A DNA stretch of 64,000 bases from Lentisphaerota bacterium. Its GTDB lineage: Bacteria > Verrucomicrobiota > Lentisphaeria > Victivallales > Victivallaceae. This document shows, in pieces, positions 7,949 to 17,570 of this stretch; within the stretch, counting starts at the first letter, position 1; every line of letters begins with the position of its first letter. The notes under the pieces were generated by a model, which did not search any database, had not been told where the DNA came from, and worked only from the letters and a program-made list of their open reading frames with translations. The stretch is from the NCBI GenBank assembly GCA_015061625.1, contig SUWG01000012.1:1-64000 (forward strand), in the 5' to 3' direction. Position numbers and translations under genes: made by a program.

Positions 7949-10420
7949 TCAGATTCCCAATTTGGCGCGGCGCAGTTTTTCCACGCGGGTGAAATTCATC
8001 TGGGCGGAGTAACCCGGCAACGGCAGGATCGCTTCGTTGACTGCGTCGAGGATCCAGGAAGCCTGCGGGTAGTAGAACTGTTCCAGTTCCGGACACGGTG
8101 AAATGCTGTTGGGCGCACCGACCACGACCGGGGGAGCATCCAGATAATCGAAAGCCAGACGGGTAACGTTGGCGGCGACATCGTTGAGGAAGCTGCCGCG
8201 TTCGCAAGCGTCGGAGATCAGCAGCAGACGGCCGGTCTTTTTGACGGATTCGATCAGCATATCGTAGTTGAAAGGCACCAGACTGCGGGCGTCGATGACT
8301 TCGGTTTCAATGCCGTATTTCTCGCTCATCTCTTTGGCCGCTTTCATCGCCGGATAGAGCGTGGCACCGATGGAAAGGATCGTCAGATCGCTGCCGGCAC
8401 GTTTGATATCCGGTTCACCGATGGCGATTTCATAGTAACCTTCCGGCACGCCGCCTTCATGGAACAATTCAGCGGTGTCGTAGAGTTTCTGGCTCTCAAA
8501 GAAGACCACCGGGTCAGTACCGCTCAATGCGGCATTCATCAGACCTTTGGCATCATACGGAGTGGCCGGGAAACAGACTTTCAAACCGGGGATGTGGGCG
8601 CAAAGACTCGTCCAATCCTGCGCGTGCTGGGCACCGTATTTGGCACCGACGGAAACACGCAGAACCACCGGCATTTTCAACACACCGGCAGACATCGCCT
8701 GCCATTTGGCCAACTGGTTGAAAACTTCGTCACCGGCACAGCCGAGGAAGTCGCAGTACATCAGTTCCGGAATGGCACGGCCGCCGCAAAGAGCGTAACC
8801 GCAAGCCGCCGCCACGATGGCACTTTCGGAGATCGGAGCGTTGAAGAAACGATGATACGGGATCGCTTCAGTCAGGCCGCGGTACACACCATAAGCACCG
8901 CCCCAGTCACGGTTATCTTCACCAAACGCGATCAAAGTCGGGTCGGTGTAGAATTTGTTGATGATCGCTTCAAAGAGAGCGTCACGCACATTGTACGCCA
9001 TCAGTTTGGAAACTTCTTTGCCGTTCTCATCATAGCCGAAGCGTTTCTTGCCCTGGATCTTTTTGAGGTTGGCGTTTTCAGCCAGCGGCATGGTAACTTC
9101 CGGTTCACGATCGTCGAATTTCTCAACGTGTTCGTTGGAAAGCATATATTTACGCATGGCATCCGGCTCATTGGCAGGATCGATACGCGGAGAAACCTGT
9201 TCGTCGATCGCCAGTTTCATGATGCGGGTGATGCGTTCTTTGATATCTTCGTTGAAACCGTCGAATGCACCGTCATTCTCGATTTTGCCTTTGACCAGTT
9301 TCGCACGGAAAGCGGCGATGGAATCCTGTTCACGCCACGCTTCGATCTCCTCCTGCGTGCGGTAGGTGGAAGCATCGGTGGCACTGTGACCGACATAACG
9401 GTAGGTGACAGTTTCCAACAGCACCGGGCCCTGACGGTTTTCAAGAATTTCACGTTTGCGTTTGAATGCATCGATGACCGCCAACGGATCATAACCGTCG
9501 ATACGTTCAGCGTGCAGACGATCCGGACGGACACCGGCACCGATACGGGCGGCGATCTCATAAGCCATGGTTTCACCCCAGGTCTGACCACCCATGCCGT
9601 AACCGTTGTTGATGCAGTGGAAGATCACCGGCAAACCGCCTTTGTGTTCATCATCCCACAGTTTGAAATACTGATCCATGGAGGCGAAGTTCAACGCTTC
9701 CCAGACCGGACCGCGGCCCATGGCACCGTCACCGCAGTTGCAGACGACCATACCCGGTTTTTTGTTGACCTTTTTGTAGAGTGCGGCACCGGCGGAAATA
9801 CCCGCAGAACCACCGACGATGGCGTTATTCGGATAGATACCGAAAGGCAGGAAGAAGACGTGCATGGAGTTGCCCAGACCGCGGGTGAAACCATTGGCAC
9901 GGCCGAAAAGTTCCGCCATGAAGCCGTAAAGCAGATAGTCCAGAGCAAGATCACGGACATTGCCGCTCTTGTTGTGTTTCTCAACTACACGGAGCAGATC
10001 GCCGCCGAAAAAGTTCTCCATGATGTCAAGAAGTTCTTTTTCCGGCAGATTGCGGATGGCGTTGAAACCTTTGGCCAGCACTTCACCGTGACTGCGGTGG
10101 GAACCGAAGATCATATCATCTTTGGTCAGAGTATAAGCCATACCGACCGCCTGCGCTTCCTCACCGGTGTAGAGGTGAGCCGGACCGGTATAGAGGTAGT
10201 CGATACCGTTGTAGTGCTTCTGGGTACGCACCTGGAAAAGCATGGTTTCAAACTCACGGATGAACTGCATATCTTTGTAGATACCCAGCAGATCATCCTT
10301 GCTGAAAAGTTTCTTTTCTTCAGCAAAAGTTTTTTTGTACTGGTTCATCTCGATCTTGCCCAGATCGACAACCCCCGCCTTACGAATGGCTTTGGGGTCA
10401 AGGAATTGACATTTCGGCAT
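7949..10420 (-). CDS. 2-oxoacid dehydrogenase E1, alpha and beta subunits fused
   Basis: Thiamine-diphosphate-dependent decarboxylase component of a pyruvate/branched-chain/acetoin-type dehydrogenase complex. The 823-residue chain joins an E1 alpha-like half (about 30-420) with the TPP motif GDGAMGRGPVWEALNFA...NN to an E1 beta-like half (about 460-823) starting with NVRDALFEAI and including FGEDNRDWGGAYGVYRG. In most bacteria with this architecture alpha and beta are separate genes. RBS GGAAAAAG lies before the ATG. The E3 and E2 genes lie immediately upstream in the same operon, so all three components are present. The substrate (pyruvate, acetoin or branched-chain acids) is undetermined. 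Confidence 0.9.
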   Translation of the reverse strand: MPKCQFLDPKAIRKAGVVDLGKIEMNQYKKTFAEEKKLFSKDDLLGIYKDMQFIREFETMLFQVRTQKHYNGIDYLYTGPAHLYTGEEAQAVGMAYTLTKDDMIFGSHRSHGEVLAKGFNAIRNLPEKELLDIMENFFGGDLLRVVEKHNKSGNVRDLALDYLLYGFMAELFGRANGFTRGLGNSMHVFFLPFGIYPNNAIVGGSAGISAGAALYKKVNKKPGMVVCNCGDGAMGRGPVWEALNFASMDQYFKLWDDEHKGGLPVIFHCINNGYGMGGQTWGETMAYEIAARIGAGVRPDRLHAERIDGYDPLAVIDAFKRKREILENRQGPVLLETVTYRYVGHSATDASTYRTQEEIEAWREQDSIAAFRAKLVKGKIENDGAFDGFNEDIKERITRIMKLAIDEQVSPRIDPANEPDAMRKYMLSNEHVEKFDDREPEVTMPLAENANLKKIQGKKRFGYDENGKEVSKLMAYNVRDALFEAIINKFYTDPTLIAFGEDNRDWGGAYGVYRGLTEAIPYHRFFNAPISESAIVAAACGYALCGGRAIPELMYCDFLGCAGDEVFNQLAKWQAMSAGVLKMPVVLRVSVGAKYGAQHAQDWTSLCAHIPGLKVCFPATPYDAKGLMNAALSGTDPVVFFESQKLYDTAELFHEGGVPEGYYEIAIGEPDIKRAGSDLTILSIGATLYPAMKAAKEMSEKYGIETEVIDARSLVPFNYDMLIESVKKTGRLLLISDACERGSFLNDVAANVTRLAFDYLDAPPVVVGAPNSISPCPELEQFYYPQASWILDAVNEAILPLPGYSAQMNFTRVEKLRRAKLGI

Positions 10421-10459
10421 TTTTCTTTTTCCTTTATGTTAAGGTTGGTTTAGTGTCAA

Positions 10460-11827
10460 TTATGCTTCGTTGAGAGCCGCTTCGCGGAATACCTCACCCA
10501 CGGTCGGGTGCGGGAATACCACTTTGCTGATCTCGGCGCAATTAAGTTTGCGGGTGATCGCCATGGCCAGACCGAAGATCATTTCGGAACCCGGATTGCC
10601 GATGATGCACGCACCGATGAGAATATCATCCTGATCAAGGATCATTTTGATAAATCCGTTGCCGCCCTCATTCTCGGCGATATAACGGCCGCTGAAAAGC
10701 AACGGCATTTTGACGACCCGGTATTTCAGGCCCTTCTGTTTGGCGGTTTCTTCAGTTTCGCCGACGCTGGAAACTTCCGGATTGGTGTAGATCACCGCCG
10801 GAATGGCACTGTAATCCATGGTATCTTTTTCACCGGCGATCACATTGACCGCCACTTCCGCTTCACGGTAAGCGGTGTGAGCCAGCATGGATTTGCCATT
10901 GACATCACCGACCGCGTAGACGTCGGAAACGTTGGTTTTCATCTGATCGTCAGTTTTGACCGCACCGCGCTCCATATACAGACCGATGTTTTCATAGCCC
11001 ATATCAGCGGTGTTGGCACGGCGGCCGATGGCCACAAGGATCTTGTCGGCTTTAAGTTCGGCTTTGCCTTCGGCATTTTCCACCGTCAGCGTGCTGCCGT
11101 TGACGGCGACCGCTTTGGTTTTGAGCATGAATTTCACACCGCGTTTTTCATAAATGCCGCGGAGCATTTCAGACATTTCGATATCCGTGGGGCCGCCGAT
11201 GCGATCCATCATCTCGACCACGACCACTTCCGTACCGATGCTGTTGAAGTAAGAGGCCATTTCCAGACCGATGACACCGCCGCCCAGCACGATCAATTTT
11301 TTCGGAGCTTCAGTCAGAGCCAGGATCTCACGGTTGGTCAGCGCATCACCGGAAGCGACCGCTTCACGCAGACCGGGGATCGGCGGCACCGCCGCCACTG
11401 AACCGGAAGCAATGATCAGTTTTTTGCCGGTAAATTTTTCGCCGTTGGCTTCGACCGTGATGCCGGAAGCATCTTTGGCAACCACTTTGGCGTTGGCTTT
11501 GACCACGTTGACTTTGGCACCTTTCATCTGCATCGCCACACCGGAAACCAGCATTTTCACCACTTTGTCTTTGCGGGCAACCACTTTGGCGTGATCGATT
11601 TTCGCACCGGTAACGGTGACACCGTAGTGTTCACCGCCGCCGTTGGCATAGTCAAAGATCTTGGCCGAATAGAGCAGAGTTTTAGTCGGCACGCAACCTT
11701 CATTAAGGCAGACACCGCCCAGTGAACGGCCTTCAAAGAGGCAGACGCTCATTCCTTTGTGACCGGCACGTTCAGCGGCCTTGTAACCGGCGGGACCTCC
11801 GCCGATGACCAGAACATCATAAACCAT
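10460..11827 (-). CDS. lpdA: Dihydrolipoyl dehydrogenase (E3)
   Basis: Reoxidises dihydrolipoamide of the E2 component with NAD+. The 455-residue flavoprotein has the FAD-binding VLVIGGGPAGYKAAERA, the redox disulfide GGVCLNEGCVPTK, the NAD-binding LIVLGGGVIGLEMA, the second FAD motif VYAVGDVNG, and the C-terminal HPTVGEVFREA with the catalytic His-Glu dyad. Length and order are standard. It lies 28 bases after the E2 gene and 39 before E1. Confidence 0.96.
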   Translation of the reverse strand: MVYDVLVIGGGPAGYKAAERAGHKGMSVCLFEGRSLGGVCLNEGCVPTKTLLYSAKIFDYANGGGEHYGVTVTGAKIDHAKVVARKDKVVKMLVSGVAMQMKGAKVNVVKANAKVVAKDASGITVEANGEKFTGKKLIIASGSVAAVPPIPGLREAVASGDALTNREILALTEAPKKLIVLGGGVIGLEMASYFNSIGTEVVVVEMMDRIGGPTDIEMSEMLRGIYEKRGVKFMLKTKAVAVNGSTLTVENAEGKAELKADKILVAIGRRANTADMGYENIGLYMERGAVKTDDQMKTNVSDVYAVGDVNGKSMLAHTAYREAEVAVNVIAGEKDTMDYSAIPAVIYTNPEVSSVGETEETAKQKGLKYRVVKMPLLFSGRYIAENEGGNGFIKMILDQDDILIGACIIGNPGSEMIFGLAMAITRKLNCAEISKVVFPHPTVGEVFREAALNEA

Positions 11828-11855
11828 GATTATTCACCTATATAGTATTTGTTGA

Positions 11856-13475
11856 TTAAAGTGCGAGGATCAGATTGAATTTCTCAAGTTTATCAGCGAC
11901 CGCTTTGAGGAACTTCGCCGCCGGCGCACCATCGACCACCCGGTGGTCAAAGGTCAGCGACAAGCCCATGGCCTGATAAAATTCCACGGAACCGTCGGCT
12001 TTCTGACGGGGACGGAGCATCGTGCCGCAGACACCGAGAATGGCCGTCTGGGGCGGATTGATGATCGGAGTGAAACTCTCAATGCCCAAATTGCCGAGGT
12101 TGGTGACCGTGAAACTGCCGCCGGTAAGTTTATCCGCACCCAGAGTGCCTTCCTTGCAGGCATTGGCATACTCTTTGACCTGCGCAGAGATCGCTTTCAA
12201 ACTCATGGTATCGGCATCTTTCAACACCGGAACCAGCAGACCTTTGGGAGTATCGATCGCCACGCCGAGCTGGGCATGGGTGAAACGGCGCATTTTATCG
12301 CCGATGAAATTGGCGTTGATGTCGGGAAATTCGACCAGAGTTTTCGCCACGGCGAAAAGCACGAGGTCGTTGATGGTGACTTTGTCCAGCCCCAGTTCCG
12401 GAGCATTTTTCATCTGCTTGCGCATCTCAAGGATCGCAGTGGCATCGAAAGTGCGGTTGAGGGTCAACTGCGCCATATCCGCCAGAGATTTGTGCATATT
12501 TTCGGCGATGACCTTGCGGATTCTGGAGATCTTTTCTTCCGTGTATTCGGCCGGAGCGGCGGCGGCGACCGGAGCGGCGGCTTTGACTTCCGCCGGAGCG
12601 GCAGTTTCGGCGACCGGGGCGGCGGCAACGGCCGGAGCGGCGGCTTTCAGAGTTTTCACATCACGCTCAATAATGCGGCCTTCCGGACCGGTGGGGATCG
12701 CCTGTGCGATATCCAGACCGAGATCAGCGGCAAGTTTTTTGGCGCGGGGTGAAGCCAGCACTTCAGCACCGCTGGCCACCGGAGCGGCGGCAACGGCGGC
12801 GGCAGGAGCGGCCACCGGAGCGGCGGCGGCAACTTCAGCAACCGGGGCGGCGGCAGGAGCGGCACCGGGAACCGTGAATGAGGCACCGGGTTTACCGACA
12901 ACGGCAACCGGGGCTCCGACGGCAACTTCTTCGCCGGGAGCAACGAGGATCTTCAACAAAGTGCCTTCGTACTTGGAAAGTTCTTCAAATGAGGATTTGC
13001 CGGTTTCCAGAGCAAAAAGCGGCTGTTCAAGTTTGATCACATCGCCCTCTTTGACTTTCCACTCGGAAAGCAGTGCGCTCTCCTCGGAAACACCCATCTG
13101 GGGCATCAGGATAAAGTTGACATCCTTATTGTCGCAAGCGGCAGCAGCCGGAGCGGCAGCCGGAGCAGCAGCAGGGGCAACTTCAGCCGGAGCGGCGGCG
13201 GCAGGAGCGGCGGCACCGGGAACTTCATAGGCTTCACCGGGTTTACCGATCACGGCGACCGGGGCACCGACGGCGACTTCTTCACCGGCAGGCACGAGGA
13301 TCTTCAACAAAGTACCTTCATACTTGGCCAACTCCTCGAATGAGGATTTACCGGTTTCCAGAGCGAAAATCGGCTGTTCAAGTTTGATCACATCACCTTC
13401 TTTTACTTTCCACTCGGAAAGCAGTGCGCTCTCCTCGGAAACACCCATCTGGGGCATCAAAATAAAATCTGCCAT
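11856..13475 (-). CDS. Dihydrolipoyl acyltransferase (E2) with two lipoyl domains
   Basis: Core of the 2-oxoacid dehydrogenase complex. The 539-residue protein begins with two near-identical lipoyl domains (1-77 and about 120-196), each with FALETGKSSFEEL; the lysine is the lipoylation site, with GKS in place of the usual DKA. Ala/Pro-rich flexible linkers follow, then a peripheral subunit-binding domain (ASPRAKKLAADLGLD), another linker, and the acyltransferase domain ending in FDHRVVDGAPAAKFL with the catalytic His and Asp. The lipoyl halves are also nearly identical at DNA level (13090-13475 versus 12890-13125), pointing to recent duplication or gene conversion. Confidence 0.95.
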   Translation of the reverse strand: MADFILMPQMGVSEESALLSEWKVKEGDVIKLEQPIFALETGKSSFEELAKYEGTLLKILVPAGEEVAVGAPVAVIGKPGEAYEVPGAAAPAAAAPAEVAPAAAPAAAPAAAACDNKDVNFILMPQMGVSEESALLSEWKVKEGDVIKLEQPLFALETGKSSFEELSKYEGTLLKILVAPGEEVAVGAPVAVVGKPGASFTVPGAAPAAAPVAEVAAAAPVAAPAAAVAAAPVASGAEVLASPRAKKLAADLGLDIAQAIPTGPEGRIIERDVKTLKAAAPAVAAAPVAETAAPAEVKAAAPVAAAAPAEYTEEKISRIRKVIAENMHKSLADMAQLTLNRTFDATAILEMRKQMKNAPELGLDKVTINDLVLFAVAKTLVEFPDINANFIGDKMRRFTHAQLGVAIDTPKGLLVPVLKDADTMSLKAISAQVKEYANACKEGTLGADKLTGGSFTVTNLGNLGIESFTPIINPPQTAILGVCGTMLRPRQKADGSVEFYQAMGLSLTFDHRVVDGAPAAKFLKAVADKLEKFNLILAL

Positions 13476-13501
13476 TGTACCTTTTCTCCTTTTTTAAGGT
13501 T

Positions 13502-14248
13502 TTACAATATTTCAGACGATTGATTGACTATTTTTTCAGAGATCCGGTCATCACCGACCAGCACATCCACATCTTCCATCCGCGCAAAAGTAAAGGGCAG
13601 AAGCGTGCCGATCTTGGATGAATCCAGCATCATGACCACCTTGCGCGCCCGTTTGACCACCGCCCTTTTAAGCAATGCCCCCAACTGACTGCCGACCGTG
13701 AATCCGCCTTTTTCATCATAACCGGATGCGGCCATGAATGCCGTGTCGATATTGAGATGCTCAAGGTAGGAAAGCACTTCCGGATCAGCCACTGCGATCT
13801 CATTGCGGCAGAGTGTGCCGCCGAGCATGATCACTGACGGTTTGGCTTTGCGCATGGCAATCTCCAGAGCAATATTGGGTGCGGCAGTGATCACCGCCAG
13901 ATGACAATCCGGCAGACGGCGGGCCAACGCCATCGCCGTAGTACCGGAATCAATGAATATGCCAGTATCCGGCTCGACCAATGCCACAGCTTTGGCGGCG
14001 ATAAGTTGTTTGGCATCATCATTGACCATTTCACGGGCACTGTAAATATCTTCATGCAGGCCGTAACGGGAAGGAATCGTGCGGGCTCCGCCGCGGGTTA
14101 GGATAAGTTTCTGCATCCGCTCCAAAGCGGCCAGATCACGGCGCAAAGTCATCTCGCTCCAGGAGCCGAAACGGGAGGCCAGTTCCCCGATGGAAACTTC
14201 GCCTTTGGCTTCGATATATTTCAGAATCGCTTCGCGTCTTTCCGTCAT
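13502..14248 (-). CDS. DeoR-family transcriptional regulator
   Basis: A 248-residue repressor-type protein. The N-terminal winged helix (REAILKYIEAKGEVSIGELA, then TLRRDLAALE) is the classic DeoR DNA-binding segment. The C-terminal domain has the sugar-phosphate sensing signature FIDSGTTAMALARRLP and later VVMMLDSSKIG. It is the first gene of the operon that continues with E2, E3, E1 and the alcohol dehydrogenase, so it probably controls that operon and itself in response to a phosphorylated metabolite. Confidence 0.93.
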   Translation of the reverse strand: MTERREAILKYIEAKGEVSIGELASRFGSWSEMTLRRDLAALERMQKLILTRGGARTIPSRYGLHEDIYSAREMVNDDAKQLIAAKAVALVEPDTGIFIDSGTTAMALARRLPDCHLAVITAAPNIALEIAMRKAKPSVIMLGGTLCRNEIAVADPEVLSYLEHLNIDTAFMAASGYDEKGGFTVGSQLGALLKRAVVKRARKVVMMLDSSKIGTLLPFTFARMEDVDVLVGDDRISEKIVNQSSEIL

Positions 14249-14291
14249 GATGCGGAAAACTCCCTGTTACATTTTTTTGCGCAATGTATAT

Positions 14292-14320
14292 AATATATAT
14301 ACAACAGAGAAGTTTTGCAA
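14292..14320 (-). promoter_or_regulatory. Promoter of the deoR-dehydrogenase operon
   Basis: On the minus strand TTGCAA (14315-14320), 17 bp, TATATT (14292-14297). The -10 lies inside a near-palindrome of alternating AT (GTATATATATTATATAC, 14287-14303) that could be the regulator's operator. Start codon at 14248. Confidence 0.6.
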
Positions 14321-14359
14321 GTTAATGTGTTAATTTTTATCAGTTTTTGTGATTTTTTT

Positions 14360-14779
14360 TCAAACCCGCAAGCGGATCTCCCGGCAAATCTCCCGGCCGG
14401 AAATCTCATTGACCCGACGGCGGATAAGATCACTGGATGGCTTCAACTCCGCCAGCAGCGCACTGTGGCGCACTTTGAGGGTCAATACTCCGTCATGCAA
14501 CGATTCCGGTTCAGTAAAGCGGGCAAACATGGAACCGACCACCTTTTCCCACTGGTTATGCAACTGGATGACCATCCCCGTTTCCGGGCGGTTCATCTTA
14601 CCCAGCACATTATCGAGCAGAACATTGAAATCCTGCACCTGACAGGTATGAGCGGCGATTTCATTATCCGCCCTTTCTGTGCCGTACCACATTTCCAGTA
14701 ATTCATAGCGGCGGTGACGGCGGGATAATCCCCTCTTGCCCGGCGGTATGGGAATGACGATATCTTCCGGAGAACTCAT
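14360..14779 (-). CDS. DciA-like protein (DUF721)
   Basis: A 139-residue protein of the DUF721 family, whose members include DciA, the loader of the replicative helicase DnaB in bacteria without DnaC. The conserved core is VVGSMFARFTEPESLHDGVLTLKVRHSALLAEL, with W (QWEKVVG) before it. The N-terminal 50 residues are basic and probably disordered, as is common in the family. Its start overlaps the stop of the preceding gene by ATGA, so it is the last gene of the ftsW-murG operon. Confidence 0.75.
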   Translation of the reverse strand: MSSPEDIVIPIPPGKRGLSRRHRRYELLEMWYGTERADNEIAAHTCQVQDFNVLLDNVLGKMNRPETGMVIQLHNQWEKVVGSMFARFTEPESLHDGVLTLKVRHSALLAELKPSSDLIRRRVNEISGREICREIRLRV

Positions 14780-15177
14780 ATATTTATCTGCGCTCCGGTC
14801 ATATAAACCGGCAACAATAAGATATTTACGATCACTTTTGCCGGAGCGATGATCCCGCCCCGGATGATATGCACCAATCCCCGGCGGCCTTTATTGAATG
14901 GCAAACCGATGGTGATCTCCCCCAGCCCGTAAGGCAGATAGAGTATCTCCAATGCCGATTTGCCCACGTTGAACAAACCTTTGCCCGTACCGACCAGTGA
15001 ACGCAACACATACGGTTTGGCCGCCTCGGCGACCTTCAACGCCACCGGCGCCAGGATCGCCATCGTCACCGGGTCGATCGCTCTGGCTTTCTGCGGCACA
15101 GCACACATCATAAGCGAAACCACCAACAAAACCAGAACAGTATAATTCACCGGAACCAACCGCATTGTGTAATTCAT
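14776..15177 (-). CDS. Small secreted or membrane-anchored protein of unknown function
   Basis: A 133-residue product with a clear N-terminal signal segment (VLVLLVVSLMMCAVPQKARA) followed by a short mature part containing a glycine-rich amphipathic stretch and a hydrophobic C-terminal region (IIAPAKVIVNILLLPVYMTG). I do not recognise the family. The ATG at 15177 is chosen because GGAG lies nine bases upstream; an in-frame TTG at 15186 would overlap it. It sits between murG and the DciA-like gene, so a cell-envelope role is plausible but not shown. Confidence 0.6.
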   Translation of the reverse strand: MNYTMRLVPVNYTVLVLLVVSLMMCAVPQKARAIDPVTMAILAPVALKVAEAAKPYVLRSLVGTGKGLFNVGKSALEILYLPYGLGEITIGLPFNKGRRGLVHIIRGGIIAPAKVIVNILLLPVYMTGAQINI

Positions 15178-15238
15178 TATTCCCAAACTCCATAAAATTT
15201 TTGTGATTGGAATACTATATCACCATCACTGCAAAAAT

Positions 15239-16348
15239 TCAATCCAATGCCGCGGAAATTTTCTCAATCATTGTTGCAGATGCCTGCGGACGGCCCAGCT
15301 TGCCCATTCTTTTCCCCATATTGCGGAATTTTTCCGGATCATTCAGATAACCGGTGATGATCTCCTGCGCCCGTGCCACGGTCAACTGCGAATTTTCCAC
15401 CACGACCGCCGCACCATGCTGTTCAAAATAACGGGCATTATCCATCTGATGTCCCTCGGCAGCATAGGGATAGGGTATCAGCACTGACGGCACACCGAAA
15501 AGTGCCAATTCCGCCGCTGTACTGCCGCCGGAACGGCTGAATACCAGATCGGCACCCGCCATGATTTCCGCCATTTTTCCGGTGCTTTCACGCAATAAAT
15601 ATGGAAATTTTGCATCGGCATAGCCTTTTTCGGCATCGGCAAGTTTACCTTTGCCGCACAGATGGATGACCTGATAATCTCCACCGCAACACTTCAAGGC
15701 TTCCGGCAATATCTGATTGAATACCGCCGCGCCCTGACTGCCGCCGGTAACTGCGATCAACGGTTTTTCTTTGCTGAATTCCGTGGAAAATTCCCGGTTC
15801 AACGCCTCGATCGCCGTCCCCTTATCCATCCCGGCAAACTCCAGCAATTCCGGCCGCAACGGCATACCGGTTTCCATGACCTGACAACGGCACTTATCCG
15901 CATTGACCGCCGGGAATGCCGTTCCGGCAAACTTCGCCCATTTACTGAATTTCCGGTTTGCTTTACCCACTCTGGCATTACCGTCATGCAAAAACAACGG
16001 TATCCGGCAACTTTTTGCCGCCAGCACCACCGGCAGCGTGGCAAATGATCCCATGCCCAGCATCGCCTGCGGGGAAAATTCTTTCAAACGGCGTTTGGCG
16101 GCAAAATATCCGCCCAGAAAACCGCTGATAAAGCGGAATGGATTTTTCCGGTAATGCGGCATCGGCGGCAGAGCCACCGCCCGGATACCGGCATTTTCAG
16201 CGATCCGGCTCTGTTCTTCAGCATGAGCCCCGGAAAGCAGTAAAAGAACTTCACCGTATTTTTTCTGAAATTCACCGGCAATACTCAATCCCGGATAAAA
16301 GTGTCCTCCGGTGCCGCCGCAACTGACCACTAATTTCTGCAACTTCAT
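15239..16348 (-). CDS. murG: UDP-GlcNAc:undecaprenyl-PP-MurNAc-pentapeptide transferase MurG
   Basis: Makes lipid II at the inner face of the membrane. The 369-residue GT28 protein has the acceptor-site loop SCGGTGGHFYPGLSIA at its start, the second glycine loop AVTGGSQGAAVFNQILPEAL, and the donor-binding region VFSRSGGSTAAELALFGVPS. The order fits MurG. Starts at 16348 (MKLQK) or 16369 are both possible; the first avoids overlap with ftsW. It is seven bases downstream of ftsW in a peptidoglycan operon. Confidence 0.93.
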   Translation of the reverse strand: MKLQKLVVSCGGTGGHFYPGLSIAGEFQKKYGEVLLLLSGAHAEEQSRIAENAGIRAVALPPMPHYRKNPFRFISGFLGGYFAAKRRLKEFSPQAMLGMGSFATLPVVLAAKSCRIPLFLHDGNARVGKANRKFSKWAKFAGTAFPAVNADKCRCQVMETGMPLRPELLEFAGMDKGTAIEALNREFSTEFSKEKPLIAVTGGSQGAAVFNQILPEALKCCGGDYQVIHLCGKGKLADAEKGYADAKFPYLLRESTGKMAEIMAGADLVFSRSGGSTAAELALFGVPSVLIPYPYAAEGHQMDNARYFEQHGAAVVVENSQLTVARAQEIITGYLNDPEKFRNMGKRMGKLGRPQASATMIEKISAALD

Positions 16349-16355
16349 AACTTTT

Positions 16356-17570
16356 TCACTCTTCCTCATATTCCTCCCGGCGACCCAATTTCAGCAAATT
16401 ACGCACCTGGGGAAGCAGTTTGGCCGGATAATCCGGCACCGCCGCATCCATCGCCACCGATACCAGAAATCCCACCGCCAGAAGCGAACAGACCATATTA
16501 CTGCCGCCATAACTGATAAACGGTGCCGGCATTCCTTTGGTCGGGAAAAGACCGGAAACCACACCGAGATTGATGATCGCCTGAAACAATACTCCGAGGC
16601 TTAAAGCACACCCCAGCAGCATCCCCATCCGGTTGCGGGCAGTCAGAGCGATACGGAAAGCAAAATATCCCCACAATATATAAGCCAGTATCACCGTCAA
16701 TACGCCGATATAGCCCAATTCTTCACCGATAATGGAGATGATGAAGTCGGTATGTGCTTCCGGCAGATAACTTGCTTTCAAACGGCTGTTATTCAACCCC
16801 ATGCCGCTCCACGAACCAGATCCCAGAGCCAGAAGCGAATTCCACAACTGGTAACCGGCCTTGGTCTTTTCCGCTTCCGGATCCATGAAGATCGTCATCC
16901 GCCCCCAGCGCATCGGGTCATAGAAACGGATGAATACCACCGTCAACGGCAAAACTCCCGCCGGGATCAGGAAATAGGGCCACTTCAAATTTCCGGCGAA
17001 CATCGTCAGAAATGCCATGGATGCCACCAACACCGATGTCCCCATGTCATCGCCCCAGAAAATCAACAGCACAATGCCGCCCACCCCGGCGGCCAATTCC
17101 CACATTCCCTGCCGGAAACGCCGCATATCATTGAATGTACGCAAATACTCTGCGCAATACCACGATACGAAAAGTGCCACGGCTATCTTCGCCAATTCCG
17201 AGGGTTGAAAACGGAAACTGCCCAGAATGATCCACCGGTGCGCACCATTGATCTCCCGCGAAAATCTCGCCCAGACCAGCAACAGCGCACACGCCGCTAT
17301 CCAGAGCCAGCTTCTCTTGCAAAAGAAACGGAAGCCGCCGAAAAATGCCGCCATACCGGCCACAGTTCCGACCCCGACCCACATCAACTGATTGCGGAAA
17401 AACGCCGCCGCCGCCGTCACATCACTGCTGCTGGCTGAATAGAGCATCGTCAAGCCGAATGTCACCAGCACCATGGTCATCATCAGCAACCCGGCCGCCA
17501 GCCGGATGGTATTCGGACGTTTTACCTCATCATCCTGATACTCATCCTGATAATCGCCATCTTCCCGCAT
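16356..17570 (-). CDS. ftsW: Lipid II polymerase FtsW (SEDS family)
   Basis: Septal peptidoglycan glycosyltransferase with about ten membrane segments over 404 residues after a charged, Asp/Glu-rich cytoplasmic N-terminus. Family signatures are MLYSASSSD near the first segment, FSREINGAHRWIILGSFRFQPSEL (periplasmic loop and helix) and PAPFISYGGSNMVCSLLAVG near the C-terminus. FtsW rather than RodA is inferred from the adjacent murG. Its ATG overlaps the previous stop as TGATG, so translation is probably coupled. Confidence 0.9.
   Translation of the reverse strand: MREDGDYQDEYQDDEVKRPNTIRLAAGLLMMTMVLVTFGLTMLYSASSSDVTAAAAFFRNQLMWVGVGTVAGMAAFFGGFRFFCKRSWLWIAACALLLVWARFSREINGAHRWIILGSFRFQPSELAKIAVALFVSWYCAEYLRTFNDMRRFRQGMWELAAGVGGIVLLIFWGDDMGTSVLVASMAFLTMFAGNLKWPYFLIPAGVLPLTVVFIRFYDPMRWGRMTIFMDPEAEKTKAGYQLWNSLLALGSGSWSGMGLNNSRLKASYLPEAHTDFIISIIGEELGYIGVLTVILAYILWGYFAFRIALTARNRMGMLLGCALSLGVLFQAIINLGVVSGLFPTKGMPAPFISYGGSNMVCSLLAVGFLVSVAMDAAVPDYPAKLLPQVRNLLKLGRREEYEEE

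Noticed and set aside
8459-10453. A 664-codon open frame on the plus strand
   Set aside because: It is antisense to the fused E1 gene, whose motifs are unmistakable. The frame has no RBS and its translation is low-complexity and matches no family; it is a codon-bias shadow.
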